From assembly GCA_963784805.1 (NCBI GenBank), contig CAWASR010000001.1, positions 53,952-117,951 on the forward strand: DNA of 64,000 nt, written 5' to 3'. Below are positions 52,608-61,597 of this stretch, piece by piece (position 1 is the stretch's first letter; each line of letters opens with the position of its first letter). This DNA is from Roseiarcus sp963784805 (GTDB lineage: Bacteria; Pseudomonadota; Alphaproteobacteria; Rhizobiales; Beijerinckiaceae). The notes beneath the pieces are model-generated. The model was not told the DNA's origin and ran no database searches. It was given only the letters and a program-made list of their open reading frames with translations. A program made the position numbers and the translations under genes.

Positions 52608-53836
52608 TTCGACAGACAGGGGCGATCGATGATCTGCTCACCGAAATTCTGCGAGCCGGCGCGCGACGGCTGATTGCCCGGGCGGTCGATCCGCAGTTCG
52701 AGACATTCCTGGCCTCGAAAGCCGAGTTGGCTCTTTCCGACGGTCGTCGGCGCGTGGTTCGCCACGGGCATGATCCGGTCCGCGCGATCCAGACGGGGAT
52801 CGGACCCGTGGAGGTGCAAAAGCCGAAGGCCCGCGATCGGGGGGCGGCGACGGGCGCGCGGATACGCTTCACCTCGAATATCCTGCCCAAATGGGCGCGG
52901 CGCACGAAGAGCCTCGACGCGCTGCTGCCGGTGCTCTACCTGCGCGGGATTTCCGCCGGCGACTTCCAGGAAGCCCTTTCGGCATTGCTTGGCAAGGACG
53001 CGCCCAACTTGTCGTCGGCGGCGATCGCGCGCCTCAAGGGCGAATGGGAAGACGAATATCGCCAATGGCGGAGGCGCGATTTATCGGCGCGCCAATACGT
53101 GTACGTCTGGGCGGACGGCGTCTATTTGCAGGCGCGAATGGAGCCGCAGGCCGAATGCATGCTGGCGCTGATCGGCGCTACGCCTGAGGGCAAGAAGGAG
53201 CTGATCGGCTTTCAGACAGGCATGCGGGAGAGCGCGCAGAGCTGGAAGGAACTGCTCATCGATTTGAAGGCGCACGGCTTGGCCGTCGCGCCGCAAGCCG
53301 CGATCGCGCGCTCGGGTTCTGGAAAGCCCTCGACGAGGCGTTCCCGACGACGCGTCATCAGCGATGCTGGCTGCACAAGACACTCGACGTGCTCGACAAG
53401 CTCCCGAAGTCGACGCAACCCAACGCGCACAAGGATCTGCGCGAGATCTGGCAGTCGCCGAACCGGGGGGCGGCGGAAGCGGCGATGACGACATTCGCCG
53501 AGAAATACGCGCCCAAATACGACAAGGCCGTCGAATGCCTGATCAAGGATCGTCCAGACTCTGCTGACGTTCTTCGATTTTCCCGCCGATCATTGGGACC
53601 ATTTGCGAACCTCGAATCCGATCGAGAGCGTGTTCGCGACGGTCAGACATCGCACCGTCCGCATGAAGGGCGCGCTGTCGCAAGACGCCGCGCGTCTCAT
53701 GGCGTTCAAACTGGTGATGGCGGCGTCGAAGACCTGGCGGCGATCGCGAGGTCAGAACCAGTTGCCGAAAGTCATCGACGGTGTAAAATTCAAAGACGGA
53801 ATCGAAGACGCCGCCAATATGAAATCCGCCGCTTGA
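52608..53836 (+). pseudogene. IS256-family (mutator-type) transposase with two frameshifts
   Basis: The first frame carries RQTGAIDDLLTEILRAGARR, RVVRHGHDPVRAIQTGIGPV and RQYVYVWADGVYLQARMEPQ. Near 53310 the family sequence moves to another frame: ALGFWKALDEAFPTTRHQRC WLHK and FAEKYAPKYDKAVECLIKDR. Near 53560 it returns to the first: LLTFFDFPADHWDHLRTSNP IESVFATVRHRTVRMKGALS, to a stop at 53836. All conserved blocks, including the C-terminal catalytic Glu in NPIESVFATVR, are present but not in one frame. It is therefore inactive unless the shifts are sequencing errors. Confidence 0.82.
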
Positions 53837-53873
53837 TTCACTCCGTCACCCACTTTCCCGCGTAGCCCTGATC

Positions 53874-54482
53874 CTAAAGAAGGGTTAGAAGTTCCTTTGC
53901 CGTATCCTCCGGCGGCCGGTTGAGGTTTAGCGCCTCGACGAAAGCGCCCGATTTACTCATTACGTATACGATTGAACTATGGTCCATGGAATAGCTCCCA
54001 TCCGACTGGAGCGGCCCTTTTCGGGCGTAGACCCGATAGGCCTTCTCTACGGCGCCGATGGCTTGCGGGCTGCCCGAGAGTCCGATGATGTGAGGATTGA
54101 AGCTGCTGACATAATCCTGCATGATCTTGGGGGTGTCGCGTTCCGGATCCACCGTGATAAACAGAGCCGGGATCGCCTTGTCGCCCAGCTTGGCCAAAAC
54201 ATCGGAAATGCGCGCGAGTTCGGTGGGGCAAACGTCGGGGCAATGTGTATAACCGAAATAGACCAGGAACGGCTTCCCGCGCAGGGTCTGGTCGCTGACC
54301 GTCCTGCCCCCGCCGTCCTGCAACGCGAAGGAACCTCCGACGAGAGAGCCATTGGAGCTGAGCGGAGCGCGCGAGAGCCAAAGCGCCGCGAGCGCAATGA
54401 CGAGGACCGCGGCCAAAGACGCGACGACCCGGATCGATAGGGCGGCTGAGCGGCTGGGACGGCCCGGTCGGCTGGGCGGCAT
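53874..54482 (-). CDS. Sco1/SenC/PrrC family copper protein
   Basis: This 202-aa membrane-anchored protein has one helix (about residues 15-37: SIRVVASLAAVLVIALAALW) and a periplasmic thioredoxin fold. Copper ligands are visible: Cys81 and Cys85 in YTHCPDVCPTELARI and His168 in YSMDHSSIVYVM. Sco proteins deliver copper to the CuA site of cytochrome oxidase or act in thiol redox sensing. ATG 54482 is preferred to an upstream extension. It is divergent from the LysR gene (128-bp gap). No cox genes are nearby. Confidence 0.9.
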   Translation of the reverse strand: MPPSRPGRPSRSAALSIRVVASLAAVLVIALAALWLSRAPLSSNGSLVGGSFALQDGGGRTVSDQTLRGKPFLVYFGYTHCPDVCPTELARISDVLAKLGDKAIPALFITVDPERDTPKIMQDYVSSFNPHIIGLSGSPQAIGAVEKAYRVYARKGPLQSDGSYSMDHSSIVYVMSKSGAFVEALNLNRPPEDTAKELLTLL

Positions 54483-54610
54483 ATTGTCTCCATTCGGTCT
54501 AGGCGCTTCACTGCGGGCGATCGCCAGTGGGGAACCGCTCGCCGCGGTCGACGTATGCTGTTGACCTGGCTCGGAGCGAGGCGCCACGAATGCGGCAGGG
54601 ATAGGGCGGC

Positions 54611-55549
54611 ATGATATTGCGTCACCTCGAATATCTCGTAGCGCTTACGCGAGAAAAGCACTTCGGCCGCGCCGCAGGGGCTTGTCACGTCTCACAGCCG
54701 ACGCTTTCCGCCGCGATTCGCCTGCTCGAGGAGGATCTCGGCGCTCCGATCGTCGAGCGCGGGCATCGCTATGTCGGCCTGACGCCGCAGGGACGAGTCG
54801 TTCTCGATCACGCGCACCGCATTCTGGCCGACGTCGAAAATCTTCGCTTCGGACTCGAAGAGATCGGCAAGGGCCTCACGGGCCGGCTTCGCATCGGAGC
54901 CATTCCGACTGCGCTGCCAATCGTCTGGCAATTCACCGGTCCGTTCTATGCCCGCTTTCCGGGCGTCACCATTGCGGTTTTTTCCCGGACGAGCCAAGAA
55001 ATCGAACGCGGGATCGATGATTTCGAACTCGACGTAGGCCTCACCTACCTCGACGCGGAACCGATCGCGCGCGTCAGGACCAAGCCGATCTGCTTCGAGG
55101 AGTATGTGTTTCTGACGCCGGCGACCGGCGCCTTTGCCGATCGGGCGCAATTGAGCTGGCGCGAGGCGGCCGAGGCGCCCCTGTGCCTGTTGACGCCGGA
55201 TATGCAGAACCGGCGGATCATCGATGGAGTGTTCCGATCGGTTGGCGCAAAGCCTGTCCCCGCGATGGAGACCAATTCGATCTTCAACCTTGTCTCGCAC
55301 GTCAGCGCCGGCCAATGGTCGGCGATCGCGCCCCGCCAGCTGTTGCACCTCTTCGGGGTGCCGCGGAGCGCGCGCGCGATTGATCTTGTCGAGCCGGTCG
55401 CCCGGCGCACGATCGGACTGGTCATGAGCGACCGGGAACCGCCCTCGCCATTGGCCCATAACCTCTTCGCAATGCACTCGCCCATCGACATCGCGGCGTC
55501 CATTGGGCCGCCGGAGAATCAAGCAAACATTGAAACCGGGGCGCCTTAA
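54611..55549 (+). CDS. LysR family regulator next to formate dehydrogenase genes
   Basis: This 312-aa protein has an N-terminal winged helix (RHLEYLVALTREKHFGRAAG ACHVSQPTLSAAIRLLEEDL, residues 4-43) and a C-terminal inducer-binding domain (GRLRIGAIPTALPIVWQFTG; SAGQWSAIAPRQLLHLFGVP). LysR-type genes are commonly placed directly before fds operons in Alpha- and Betaproteobacteria and activate them, so control of fdsGBACD is likely. The gap to fdsG is 91 bp on the same strand and could hold the operon promoter. Confidence 0.9.
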   Translation: MILRHLEYLVALTREKHFGRAAGACHVSQPTLSAAIRLLEEDLGAPIVERGHRYVGLTPQGRVVLDHAHRILADVENLRFGLEEIGKGLTGRLRIGAIPTALPIVWQFTGPFYARFPGVTIAVFSRTSQEIERGIDDFELDVGLTYLDAEPIARVRTKPICFEEYVFLTPATGAFADRAQLSWREAAEAPLCLLTPDMQNRRIIDGVFRSVGAKPVPAMETNSIFNLVSHVSAGQWSAIAPRQLLHLFGVPRSARAIDLVEPVARRTIGLVMSDREPPSPLAHNLFAMHSPIDIAASIGPPENQANIETGAP

Positions 55550-55640
55550 TAGAAATTTTCTATCAAGCCTTTCGAACCTTCGATTTGCGCGCGCGCTCGC
55601 ACGGGCGCATCATATAAAGGGTCACCGGGAGGACTGTCAT

Positions 55641-56123
55641 ATGGCCGCCAGAGCGGCGTTCGATGTGGTGTTGGCGCGCGCGCTGATTGATCGCAGGCGC
55701 TCAACGCCGGGCGCGACGCTACCCATATTGCATGATCTACAATACTATTTCGGGTATATCCATGAGGACGCAATCCCGCTGATCGCGGAGGCGCTCAATA
55801 TCTCCAAAGCGGAAGCGCTCGGGGCGGTAAGCTTCTACCATGACTTCCGTCGCTCGCCGATCGAAGGGCGCGTGCTGAAGCTTTGTCGCGCAGAGTCCTG
55901 TCAGGCCATGGGATGCGAAGACCTGGTGTCGCATCTTGAAACACGCCACGGCATAAGAGTGGATAGCGACGCCGCCGCTGCTGACCTCCACGTTGAAACT
56001 GTCTATTGCCTTGGCAACTGCGCCCTTTCCCCTTCCGCATTGCTGGATGGAGCGCCGATTGGCCGCCTCGATCGTGAACGCATTGATGCGATCGTCGCGG
56101 GCGGTCAGGGGAAAACTCAATGA
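55641..56123 (+). CDS. fdsG: NAD-dependent formate dehydrogenase gamma subunit
   Basis: This 160-aa NuoE-like protein binds one [2Fe-2S] cluster. Ligand Cys are seen in LCRAESCQAMGCEDLVSHLE (C-x4-C) and YCLGNCALSPSALLDG (C-x3-C). The N-terminal helical part has LPILHDLQYYFGYIHEDAIP. It passes electrons within the FdsGBA diaphorase module. ATG 55641 has GGGAGG nearby. It overlaps fdsB by 4 bp (ATGA), so translation is coupled. Confidence 0.93.
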   Translation: MAARAAFDVVLARALIDRRRSTPGATLPILHDLQYYFGYIHEDAIPLIAEALNISKAEALGAVSFYHDFRRSPIEGRVLKLCRAESCQAMGCEDLVSHLETRHGIRVDSDAAAADLHVETVYCLGNCALSPSALLDGAPIGRLDRERIDAIVAGGQGKTQ

Positions 56124-57676
56124 GCGTCCGCATTTTCGTCCCTGGCGATTCCTCGGCCCTGTCCGTCGGCGCGGACGCCGTCGCCATGGCGTTGTCGCGC
56201 GAGGCGCGCTCCGGCAACGTCGAGATCGAGATCGTGCGCACCGGCTCGCGCGGCCTGTTCTGGCTGGAACCGCTGGTCGAAGTGGAGACCTCGGCCGGCC
56301 GTATCGGCTACGGTCCGATCTCGCCTCGGGACGCCGCGTCATTGTTCGAAGCCGAATTCTTGACAGGCGGCCCTCATCCAGCGGCGCTCGGGCCAGTCGA
56401 CGCAATTCCCTATCTCGCCAGACAGCAGCGCCTGATTTTCAGCCGTTGCGGCGTGACTGATCCGCTTTCTCTCGACGAATATCGGCGCCATGGCGGGCTC
56501 GCGGGGCTGGAGCGCGCGCTCAGCCTCGGACCTCAGGCGACGGTCGAGGCGGTGGTGGAGTCTGGCCTGCGGGGCCGGGGGGGAGCGGGCTTTCCGACCG
56601 GGATCAAATGGCGCACCGCTGCGGGAGTCGAAGCCAAGCAAAAATATGTCGTCTGCAACGCCGACGAGGGCGACAGCGGCACATTCGCCGATCGCATGTT
56701 GATGGAGGGCGATCCCTTCCTTCTAATCGAAGGGATGGCGATCGCCGGTCTCTCGGTCGGCGCGACGATTGGTTATGTCTATATCCGCTCCGAATACCCG
56801 CACGCTTTCGCGGTCTTTTCGAGCGCGATCGAGCGGGCGCGAGCGGGCGGTCTTCTCGGCCCTAGCGTGCTTGGCTCCGGCCGGGCGTTCGATCTCGAAG
56901 CGCGGCTGGGCGCTGGCGCCTATATCTGCGGCGAGGAGACCTCGCTGCTCGAAAGTCTTGAAGGGAGGCGCGGCGAAGTCCGCGCCAAGCCGCCGTTGCC
57001 GGCAATTCGCGGTCTGTTCGACAAGCCGACCATCATTAATAACGTGCTGAGCCTCGCCTCGACGCCGTGGATTCTGGAGCACGGGGCCGCCGCCTATGCG
57101 CGCTACGGCGTCGGGCGGTCGCTTGGTTCGCAGCCCTTCCAGCTTGCCGGCAACATTCGCTACGGCGGCCTGGTGGAACTCGGGTTCGGCGTCACGCTGC
57201 GCGACCTCGTCGAAGGCTTCGGCGGCGGCACGCGAACCGGCCGCCCAATCCGGGCGGTGCAGGTCGGCGGGCCGCTTGGCGCCTACTTCCCCGCCAAGCT
57301 CCTAGACACGCCGCTCGACTACGAGTCGATGTTAGCGAACAAGGGCATGCTCGGCCACGGCGGCGTGGTCGTCTTCGACGACAGCGTCGACATGGCCCGA
57401 CAGGCCCGCTTCGCGTTCGAATTCTGCGCTAAGGAAAGCTGCGGCAAATGCACCCCTTGCCGCATTGGCTCAACCCGTGGGTTGGAGACCGTCGACAAGA
57501 TCGTCGCCGGCCAGGATCGCCAAAAGAATGTCCAACTCTTGCGCGATCTTTGCGAGGTGATGACGGATGGCTCGCTTTGCGCTCTGGGCGGGCTCACTGC
57601 GCTGCCAGTCCTCAGCGCCCTCGATCATTTTGGCGACGACTTCGCCGGACCGCCTGCGCGCGCGGCGGCGGAGTAG
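56120..57676 (+). CDS. fdsB: NAD-dependent formate dehydrogenase beta subunit
   Basis: This 518-aa NuoF-like diaphorase subunit has an N-terminal domain (residues 1-110) and the FMN/NAD site GLRGRGGAGFPTGIKWRTAA with YVVCNADEGDSGTFADRMLM. ICGEETSLLESLEGRRGEVR is next, and the [4Fe-4S] ligands lie in CAKESCGKCTPCRIGSTRGL. It transfers electrons from the alpha subunit clusters to NAD+. Spacing to fdsA is 10 bp. It is a complete protein of normal length. Confidence 0.95.
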   Translation: MSVRIFVPGDSSALSVGADAVAMALSREARSGNVEIEIVRTGSRGLFWLEPLVEVETSAGRIGYGPISPRDAASLFEAEFLTGGPHPAALGPVDAIPYLARQQRLIFSRCGVTDPLSLDEYRRHGGLAGLERALSLGPQATVEAVVESGLRGRGGAGFPTGIKWRTAAGVEAKQKYVVCNADEGDSGTFADRMLMEGDPFLLIEGMAIAGLSVGATIGYVYIRSEYPHAFAVFSSAIERARAGGLLGPSVLGSGRAFDLEARLGAGAYICGEETSLLESLEGRRGEVRAKPPLPAIRGLFDKPTIINNVLSLASTPWILEHGAAAYARYGVGRSLGSQPFQLAGNIRYGGLVELGFGVTLRDLVEGFGGGTRTGRPIRAVQVGGPLGAYFPAKLLDTPLDYESMLANKGMLGHGGVVVFDDSVDMARQARFAFEFCAKESCGKCTPCRIGSTRGLETVDKIVAGQDRQKNVQLLRDLCEVMTDGSLCALGGLTALPVLSALDHFGDDFAGPPARAAAE

Positions 57677-57686
57677 GAGAACAACC

Positions 57687-60533
57687 ATGGCTCTGTTGCA
57701 GGAACTCGACACCGGCACGCCGATTCGCGTGGGCGCGGCGACGGTGACACTGACGATTGACGGGCGCAAGGTCAGCGTGCCGCCGGGAACGTCGGTCATG
57801 GCCGCGGCCGCGCTGATCGACAATCCGATCCCCAAGCTTTGCGCCACCGACAATCTTGAGGCGTTCGGCTCCTGCCGATTGTGCCTGGTCGAAATCGAGG
57901 GCCGGAAGGGCACGCCGGCCTCCTGCACCACTCCGGCCGAAGATGGCATGGTCGTCCAAACCCAGACCCCGCGTCTCGAGCGGCTTCGACGCGGGGTGAT
58001 GGAGCTCTACATTTCCGACCATCCGCTCGACTGCCAGACGTGCAGCGCCAACGACGACTGCGAGTTGCAGACCCAAGCCGCGAAACTGGGCCTCACCGAC
58101 ACGCGGTACGGGTACGACGGCGCCAATCATTTCGACGCCCCGACCGACGCCTCCAATCCCTATTTCGCCTTCGACCCGACGAAATGCATCGTCTGCTCGC
58201 GCTGCGTGCGCGCGTGCAACGAGGTGCAGGGGACGTTCGCGCTGACGATTCTGGCGCGGGGGTTCGATTCGACGGTGTCGCCGGGCGGCGTCGATTTTCT
58301 CCAGTCCGAATGCGTCTCCTGCGGCGCCTGCGTTCAGGCCTGCCCGACCTCGTCGCTCAATGAAAAATCGATCATCGAAATGGGAATGCCGGAGCGCACG
58401 GTCGTGACCACCTGCGCCTATTGCGGCGTCGGCTGCGCATTCAAGGCGGAGCTGAAAGGCGACCAAGTGTTGCGCATGGTTCCCTACAAGGCCGGCAAGG
58501 CCAATGAGGGCCATTCTTGCGTCAAGGGTCGGTTCGCCTATGGCTACGCGACCCACCGGGACCGCGTCGTCAAGCCGATGATCCGCCGCCGGATCGAGGA
58601 TCCGTGGCGGGAAGTGTCGTGGGACGAGGCGCTCGAGCATGCGGCGAGCGAATGCAAACGCATCCAGGCCCAGTACGGCCGCGATTCCGTGGGCGCGATC
58701 AGCTCCTCGCGTTGCACCAACGAGGAGGTATTCCTTATTCAGAAGCTGGTGCGTGCCGGCTTCGGCAACAACAATGTCGACACCTGCGCGCGGGTCTGCC
58801 ATTCGCCGACCGGATTCGGTCTCTCCAACACCTTTGGGACGTCGGCCGGCACCCAGGATTTCAAGTCAGTCGACAAGTCGGATGTGGTGATCGTTGTCGG
58901 CGCCAATCCGACCGACGCCCATCCGGTTTTCGCCTCTCGGTTGAAGAGGCGCCTGCGCGCCGGCGCTCGTCTGATCGTGATCGACCCGAGACGCATCGAC
59001 CTGGTCAGGTCCGCGCACATCCAGGCCGATCACCATCTCGCGCTGAAGCCGGGAACCAACGTCGCCCTCCTCACCGCGATGGCGCATGTCGTCGTCACCG
59101 AAGGTCTCGTCGATGAACCCTTCGTGCGCGAACGCTGCGACTGGAGCAATTTCGAATCGTGGGCCCGTTTCGTCGCCGAGGACCGGCACTCGCCCGAGGC
59201 CACCCAGGCGGCCACCGGCGTCGATGCGAACGAGCTGCGCAAGGCCGCGCGCCTCTTTGCGACCGGCGGCAACGGGGCGATCTATTATGGTCTCGGCGTC
59301 ACCGAGCACAGTCAAGGCTCGACAGCGGTGATGGCGATCGCCAATCTCGCGATGGCGACTGGCAACATCGGCCGCGATGGCGTCGGCGTGAACCCGTTAC
59401 GCGGCCAGAACAACGTGCAGGGCTCATGCGACATGGGGTCGTTCCCGCACGAATTCTCGGGCTACCGTCACGTGACGGATGACGCAGCGCGCGAAACATT
59501 CGAGCGGATGTGGGGCGTGCCGCTCAGCAAGGAGCCCGGCCTGCGAATTCCCAATATGATCGACGAGGCCATCGACGGGTCGTTCAAGTGGCTTTATGTC
59601 CAGGGCGAGGACATCGCTCAGTCTGATCCCGACACCAGGCACATCACCGCTGGCCTGCGCGCGATGGAATGCGTCGTTGTCCAAGACCTCTTCCTCAACG
59701 AGACGGCGCGCTACGCCCATGTCTTCCTGCCCGGCGCCTCGTTCCTGGAAAAGGACGGGACGTTCATCAACGCCGAACGCCGCATCAGCCGCGTGCGACA
59801 GGCGATCCCCCCGCTGGCCGGCTTGGCTGACTGGGAGGCGACGATCGCGCTCGCCGGCGCCCTCGGCGTTCCGATGCAATACAGTCATCCGAGCGAGATC
59901 ATGGACGAAATCGCGCTCACGACCCCGACATTCAGGGGCGTCTCCTACGCCCGCCTCGACGAACTCGGTTCAATTCAATGGCCATGCAACGACGCAGCTC
60001 CGACGGGCACCCCGATCATGCACGTCGATCGCTTTGTTCGCGGAAAAGGCCAATTCATGCTGACCGAATACGTCGCGACCGAGGAGCGCGTCGGACCGCG
60101 TTTCCCGCTTCTGCTGACGACCGGCCGCATCCTCTCGCAATACAACGTCGGCGCGCAGACGCGGCGAACCGCCAACAGTCTCTGGCATGAGGAGGACGTG
60201 CTCGAAATTCATCCCTTCGACGCCGAGCAGCGCGGGGTGCGCGACGGCGATCTCGTCGCCTTGCGCAGCCGTTCGGGCGAGATTGCGCTGCACGCCCTCA
60301 TTAGCGAGCGGATGCAGCCGGGCGTGGTCTATACGACCTTCCATCACGCTGTCACCGGCGCCAATGTGGTGACGACCGAGAATTCCGACTGGGCGACGAA
60401 CTGTCCGGAATACAAGGTGACGGCGGTGCAGGTTCGGCGCACCAATCATCTCTCTGACTGGCAGGCGCGCGATCGGGAAGAGGCGATCAGCCTCCGTCGC
60501 ATCGAGAGGGCTCCGGCCGATGCGGCCGAATGA
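57687..60533 (+). CDS. fdsA: NAD-dependent formate dehydrogenase alpha subunit (molybdenum)
   Basis: This 948-aa catalytic subunit oxidises formate to CO2. In order: a [2Fe-2S] ferredoxin domain (KLCATDNLEAFGSCRLCLVE), a His/Cys cluster motif (HPLDCQTCSANDDCELQ), two ferredoxin-type [4Fe-4S] motifs (CIVCSRCVRACNEVQG and CVSCGACVQACPTSSLNEKS) and the molybdopterin-domain cluster (TTCAYCGVGCAFKAELKGDQ). The active-site Cys that ligates Mo lies in VDTCARVCHSPTGFGLSNTF; it is Cys, not selenocysteine. The C-terminal cofactor-binding domain is complete (YTTFHHAVTGANVVT). Start 57687 has AGGAG upstream; an earlier in-frame start would overlap fdsB. It carries bis-MGD and needs the FdhD encoded next. 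Confidence 0.95.
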   Translation: MALLQELDTGTPIRVGAATVTLTIDGRKVSVPPGTSVMAAAALIDNPIPKLCATDNLEAFGSCRLCLVEIEGRKGTPASCTTPAEDGMVVQTQTPRLERLRRGVMELYISDHPLDCQTCSANDDCELQTQAAKLGLTDTRYGYDGANHFDAPTDASNPYFAFDPTKCIVCSRCVRACNEVQGTFALTILARGFDSTVSPGGVDFLQSECVSCGACVQACPTSSLNEKSIIEMGMPERTVVTTCAYCGVGCAFKAELKGDQVLRMVPYKAGKANEGHSCVKGRFAYGYATHRDRVVKPMIRRRIEDPWREVSWDEALEHAASECKRIQAQYGRDSVGAISSSRCTNEEVFLIQKLVRAGFGNNNVDTCARVCHSPTGFGLSNTFGTSAGTQDFKSVDKSDVVIVVGANPTDAHPVFASRLKRRLRAGARLIVIDPRRIDLVRSAHIQADHHLALKPGTNVALLTAMAHVVVTEGLVDEPFVRERCDWSNFESWARFVAEDRHSPEATQAATGVDANELRKAARLFATGGNGAIYYGLGVTEHSQGSTAVMAIANLAMATGNIGRDGVGVNPLRGQNNVQGSCDMGSFPHEFSGYRHVTDDAARETFERMWGVPLSKEPGLRIPNMIDEAIDGSFKWLYVQGEDIAQSDPDTRHITAGLRAMECVVVQDLFLNETARYAHVFLPGASFLEKDGTFINAERRISRVRQAIPPLAGLADWEATIALAGALGVPMQYSHPSEIMDEIALTTPTFRGVSYARLDELGSIQWPCNDAAPTGTPIMHVDRFVRGKGQFMLTEYVATEERVGPRFPLLLTTGRILSQYNVGAQTRRTANSLWHEEDVLEIHPFDAEQRGVRDGDLVALRSRSGEIALHALISERMQPGVVYTTFHHAVTGANVVTTENSDWATNCPEYKVTAVQVRRTNHLSDWQARDREEAISLRRIERAPADAAE

Positions 60534-61353
60534 GGGCTTGGGCTCAGTCGACGTTCCGGCCCGAGTCTATTCCTATGACGTCGGCGCCGGCGGCCCAGAG
60601 TTCGCCCGCCCGATCGCGGTCGAGGCTCCGGTTCAGATCGTCATCGGCGGCTCGCCCTTCGCCGTCATGATGGCGACGCCGCGCGACCTCGAGGATTTCG
60701 CTTACGGGTTCGCCCTGACCGAACAGATCGTCGAGCGCACTCAGGATATTCGCGGCGTCGAGGTCGAAGACGCCGAAGAGGGTTGGCGGATCAGAATCGC
60801 GCTTAGCGGCGAGCGTTTGCAGGCGCACCTGGCCCGCGGAAGGGCGATGAGCGGCCGCACCGGTTGCGGGCTTTGCGGCATCGAGGATTTCTCGCAGATG
60901 CCTTCGCCGCGCGCTCCAACTCATTCACGCGCGCCGATCGAGCCCGCGGCGATCGGCGCGGCGCTCGCGGCGCTCGAAGTGCGGCAGCCTCTCAATCGGC
61001 TGACCCGGGCGGTGCATGGCGCGGCGTGGTGCGAACGGGACGGGCGGATCGCGCTTTCGCGCGAGGATGTCGGAAGACACAATGCCCTCGACAAGGCCAT
61101 AGGGGCGTTGGCGCGCGCCGGCGCCGCGCCCGACGGCGGATTTTTTCTCATTACCAGCCGGTGCTCCTTCGAAATGGTCGCCAAGGCGGCGACCTTCGGT
61201 GCTGGGACGCTGGTGTCGCTTTCGGCGCCGACGTCTCTCGCGCTGGAGCGCGCGCAAAGGTTCGGCGTCAACGTGATCGCTGTCGCGCGCCGCGACGGAG
61301 CTCTGTGCTTCGGGAGCGGCCACAGCGACGCCAGCGGAGGGTTGGCCGCGTGA
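60520..61353 (+). CDS. fdhD: Formate dehydrogenase accessory sulfurtransferase FdhD
   Basis: This 277-aa cytoplasmic protein transfers sulfur to the molybdenum cofactor of formate dehydrogenase. The sulfur-carrying CxxC is in SGRTGCGLCGIEDF. Other conserved parts are EDFAYGFALTEQIVE, REDVGRHNALDKAIGALARA, FLITSRCSFEMVAKAATFGA and LVSLSAPTSLALERAQRFGV. It overlaps fdsA by 14 bp and fdsD by 4 bp, so it is translated with the enzyme. Often called FdsC in this operon. Confidence 0.94.
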   Translation: MRPNEGLGSVDVPARVYSYDVGAGGPEFARPIAVEAPVQIVIGGSPFAVMMATPRDLEDFAYGFALTEQIVERTQDIRGVEVEDAEEGWRIRIALSGERLQAHLARGRAMSGRTGCGLCGIEDFSQMPSPRAPTHSRAPIEPAAIGAALAALEVRQPLNRLTRAVHGAAWCERDGRIALSREDVGRHNALDKAIGALARAGAAPDGGFFLITSRCSFEMVAKAATFGAGTLVSLSAPTSLALERAQRFGVNVIAVARRDGALCFGSGHSDASGGLAA

Positions 61354-61580
61354 TCAGCAAGCTCGAAAAACTGGCGCACATGGCCAATCAAATCGCCGAT
61401 AACTACGCCACGATGCCCGAGAACGAGGCGGTTGGCGGCGTGGCCTCGCATCTGCGCCGATTTTGGACGCCGAAGATGATCCGGGAACTCATCGCCTTCG
61501 CCGACGAGGGTCACGCGCGCCTCAACGCAACGGCGGCGCGCGCGGTCGAGGCGTTGAAACAGGCCTCCACGGCCGCCTGA
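61350..61580 (+). CDS. fdsD: Formate dehydrogenase delta subunit
   Basis: This 76-aa protein starts at GTG 61350 within the fdhD stop. It reads SKLEKLAHMANQIADNYATM then VGGVASHLRRFWTPKMIREL, the recognisable FdsD pattern (MANQI...FF, FW.P.M). FdsD is small, needed for full activity in Cupriavidus-type enzymes and thought to help assembly. It is the last gene of the fds operon proper. Confidence 0.9.
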   Translation: MISKLEKLAHMANQIADNYATMPENEAVGGVASHLRRFWTPKMIRELIAFADEGHARLNATAARAVEALKQASTAA

Positions 61581-61597
61581 ACCGTCGACCGGCAGCC

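Noticed and set aside
57612..58802. A 396-codon minus-strand frame
   Set aside because: It lies opposite fdsA, which shows all Fe-S and molybdopterin motifs.
55641..61580. Selenocysteine formate dehydrogenase or a complex I fragment
   Set aside because: The Mo-ligand position encodes Cys and no TGA is present. The NuoE/NuoF-like genes are joined to a formate dehydrogenase alpha subunit, FdhD and FdsD, not to other nuo genes.
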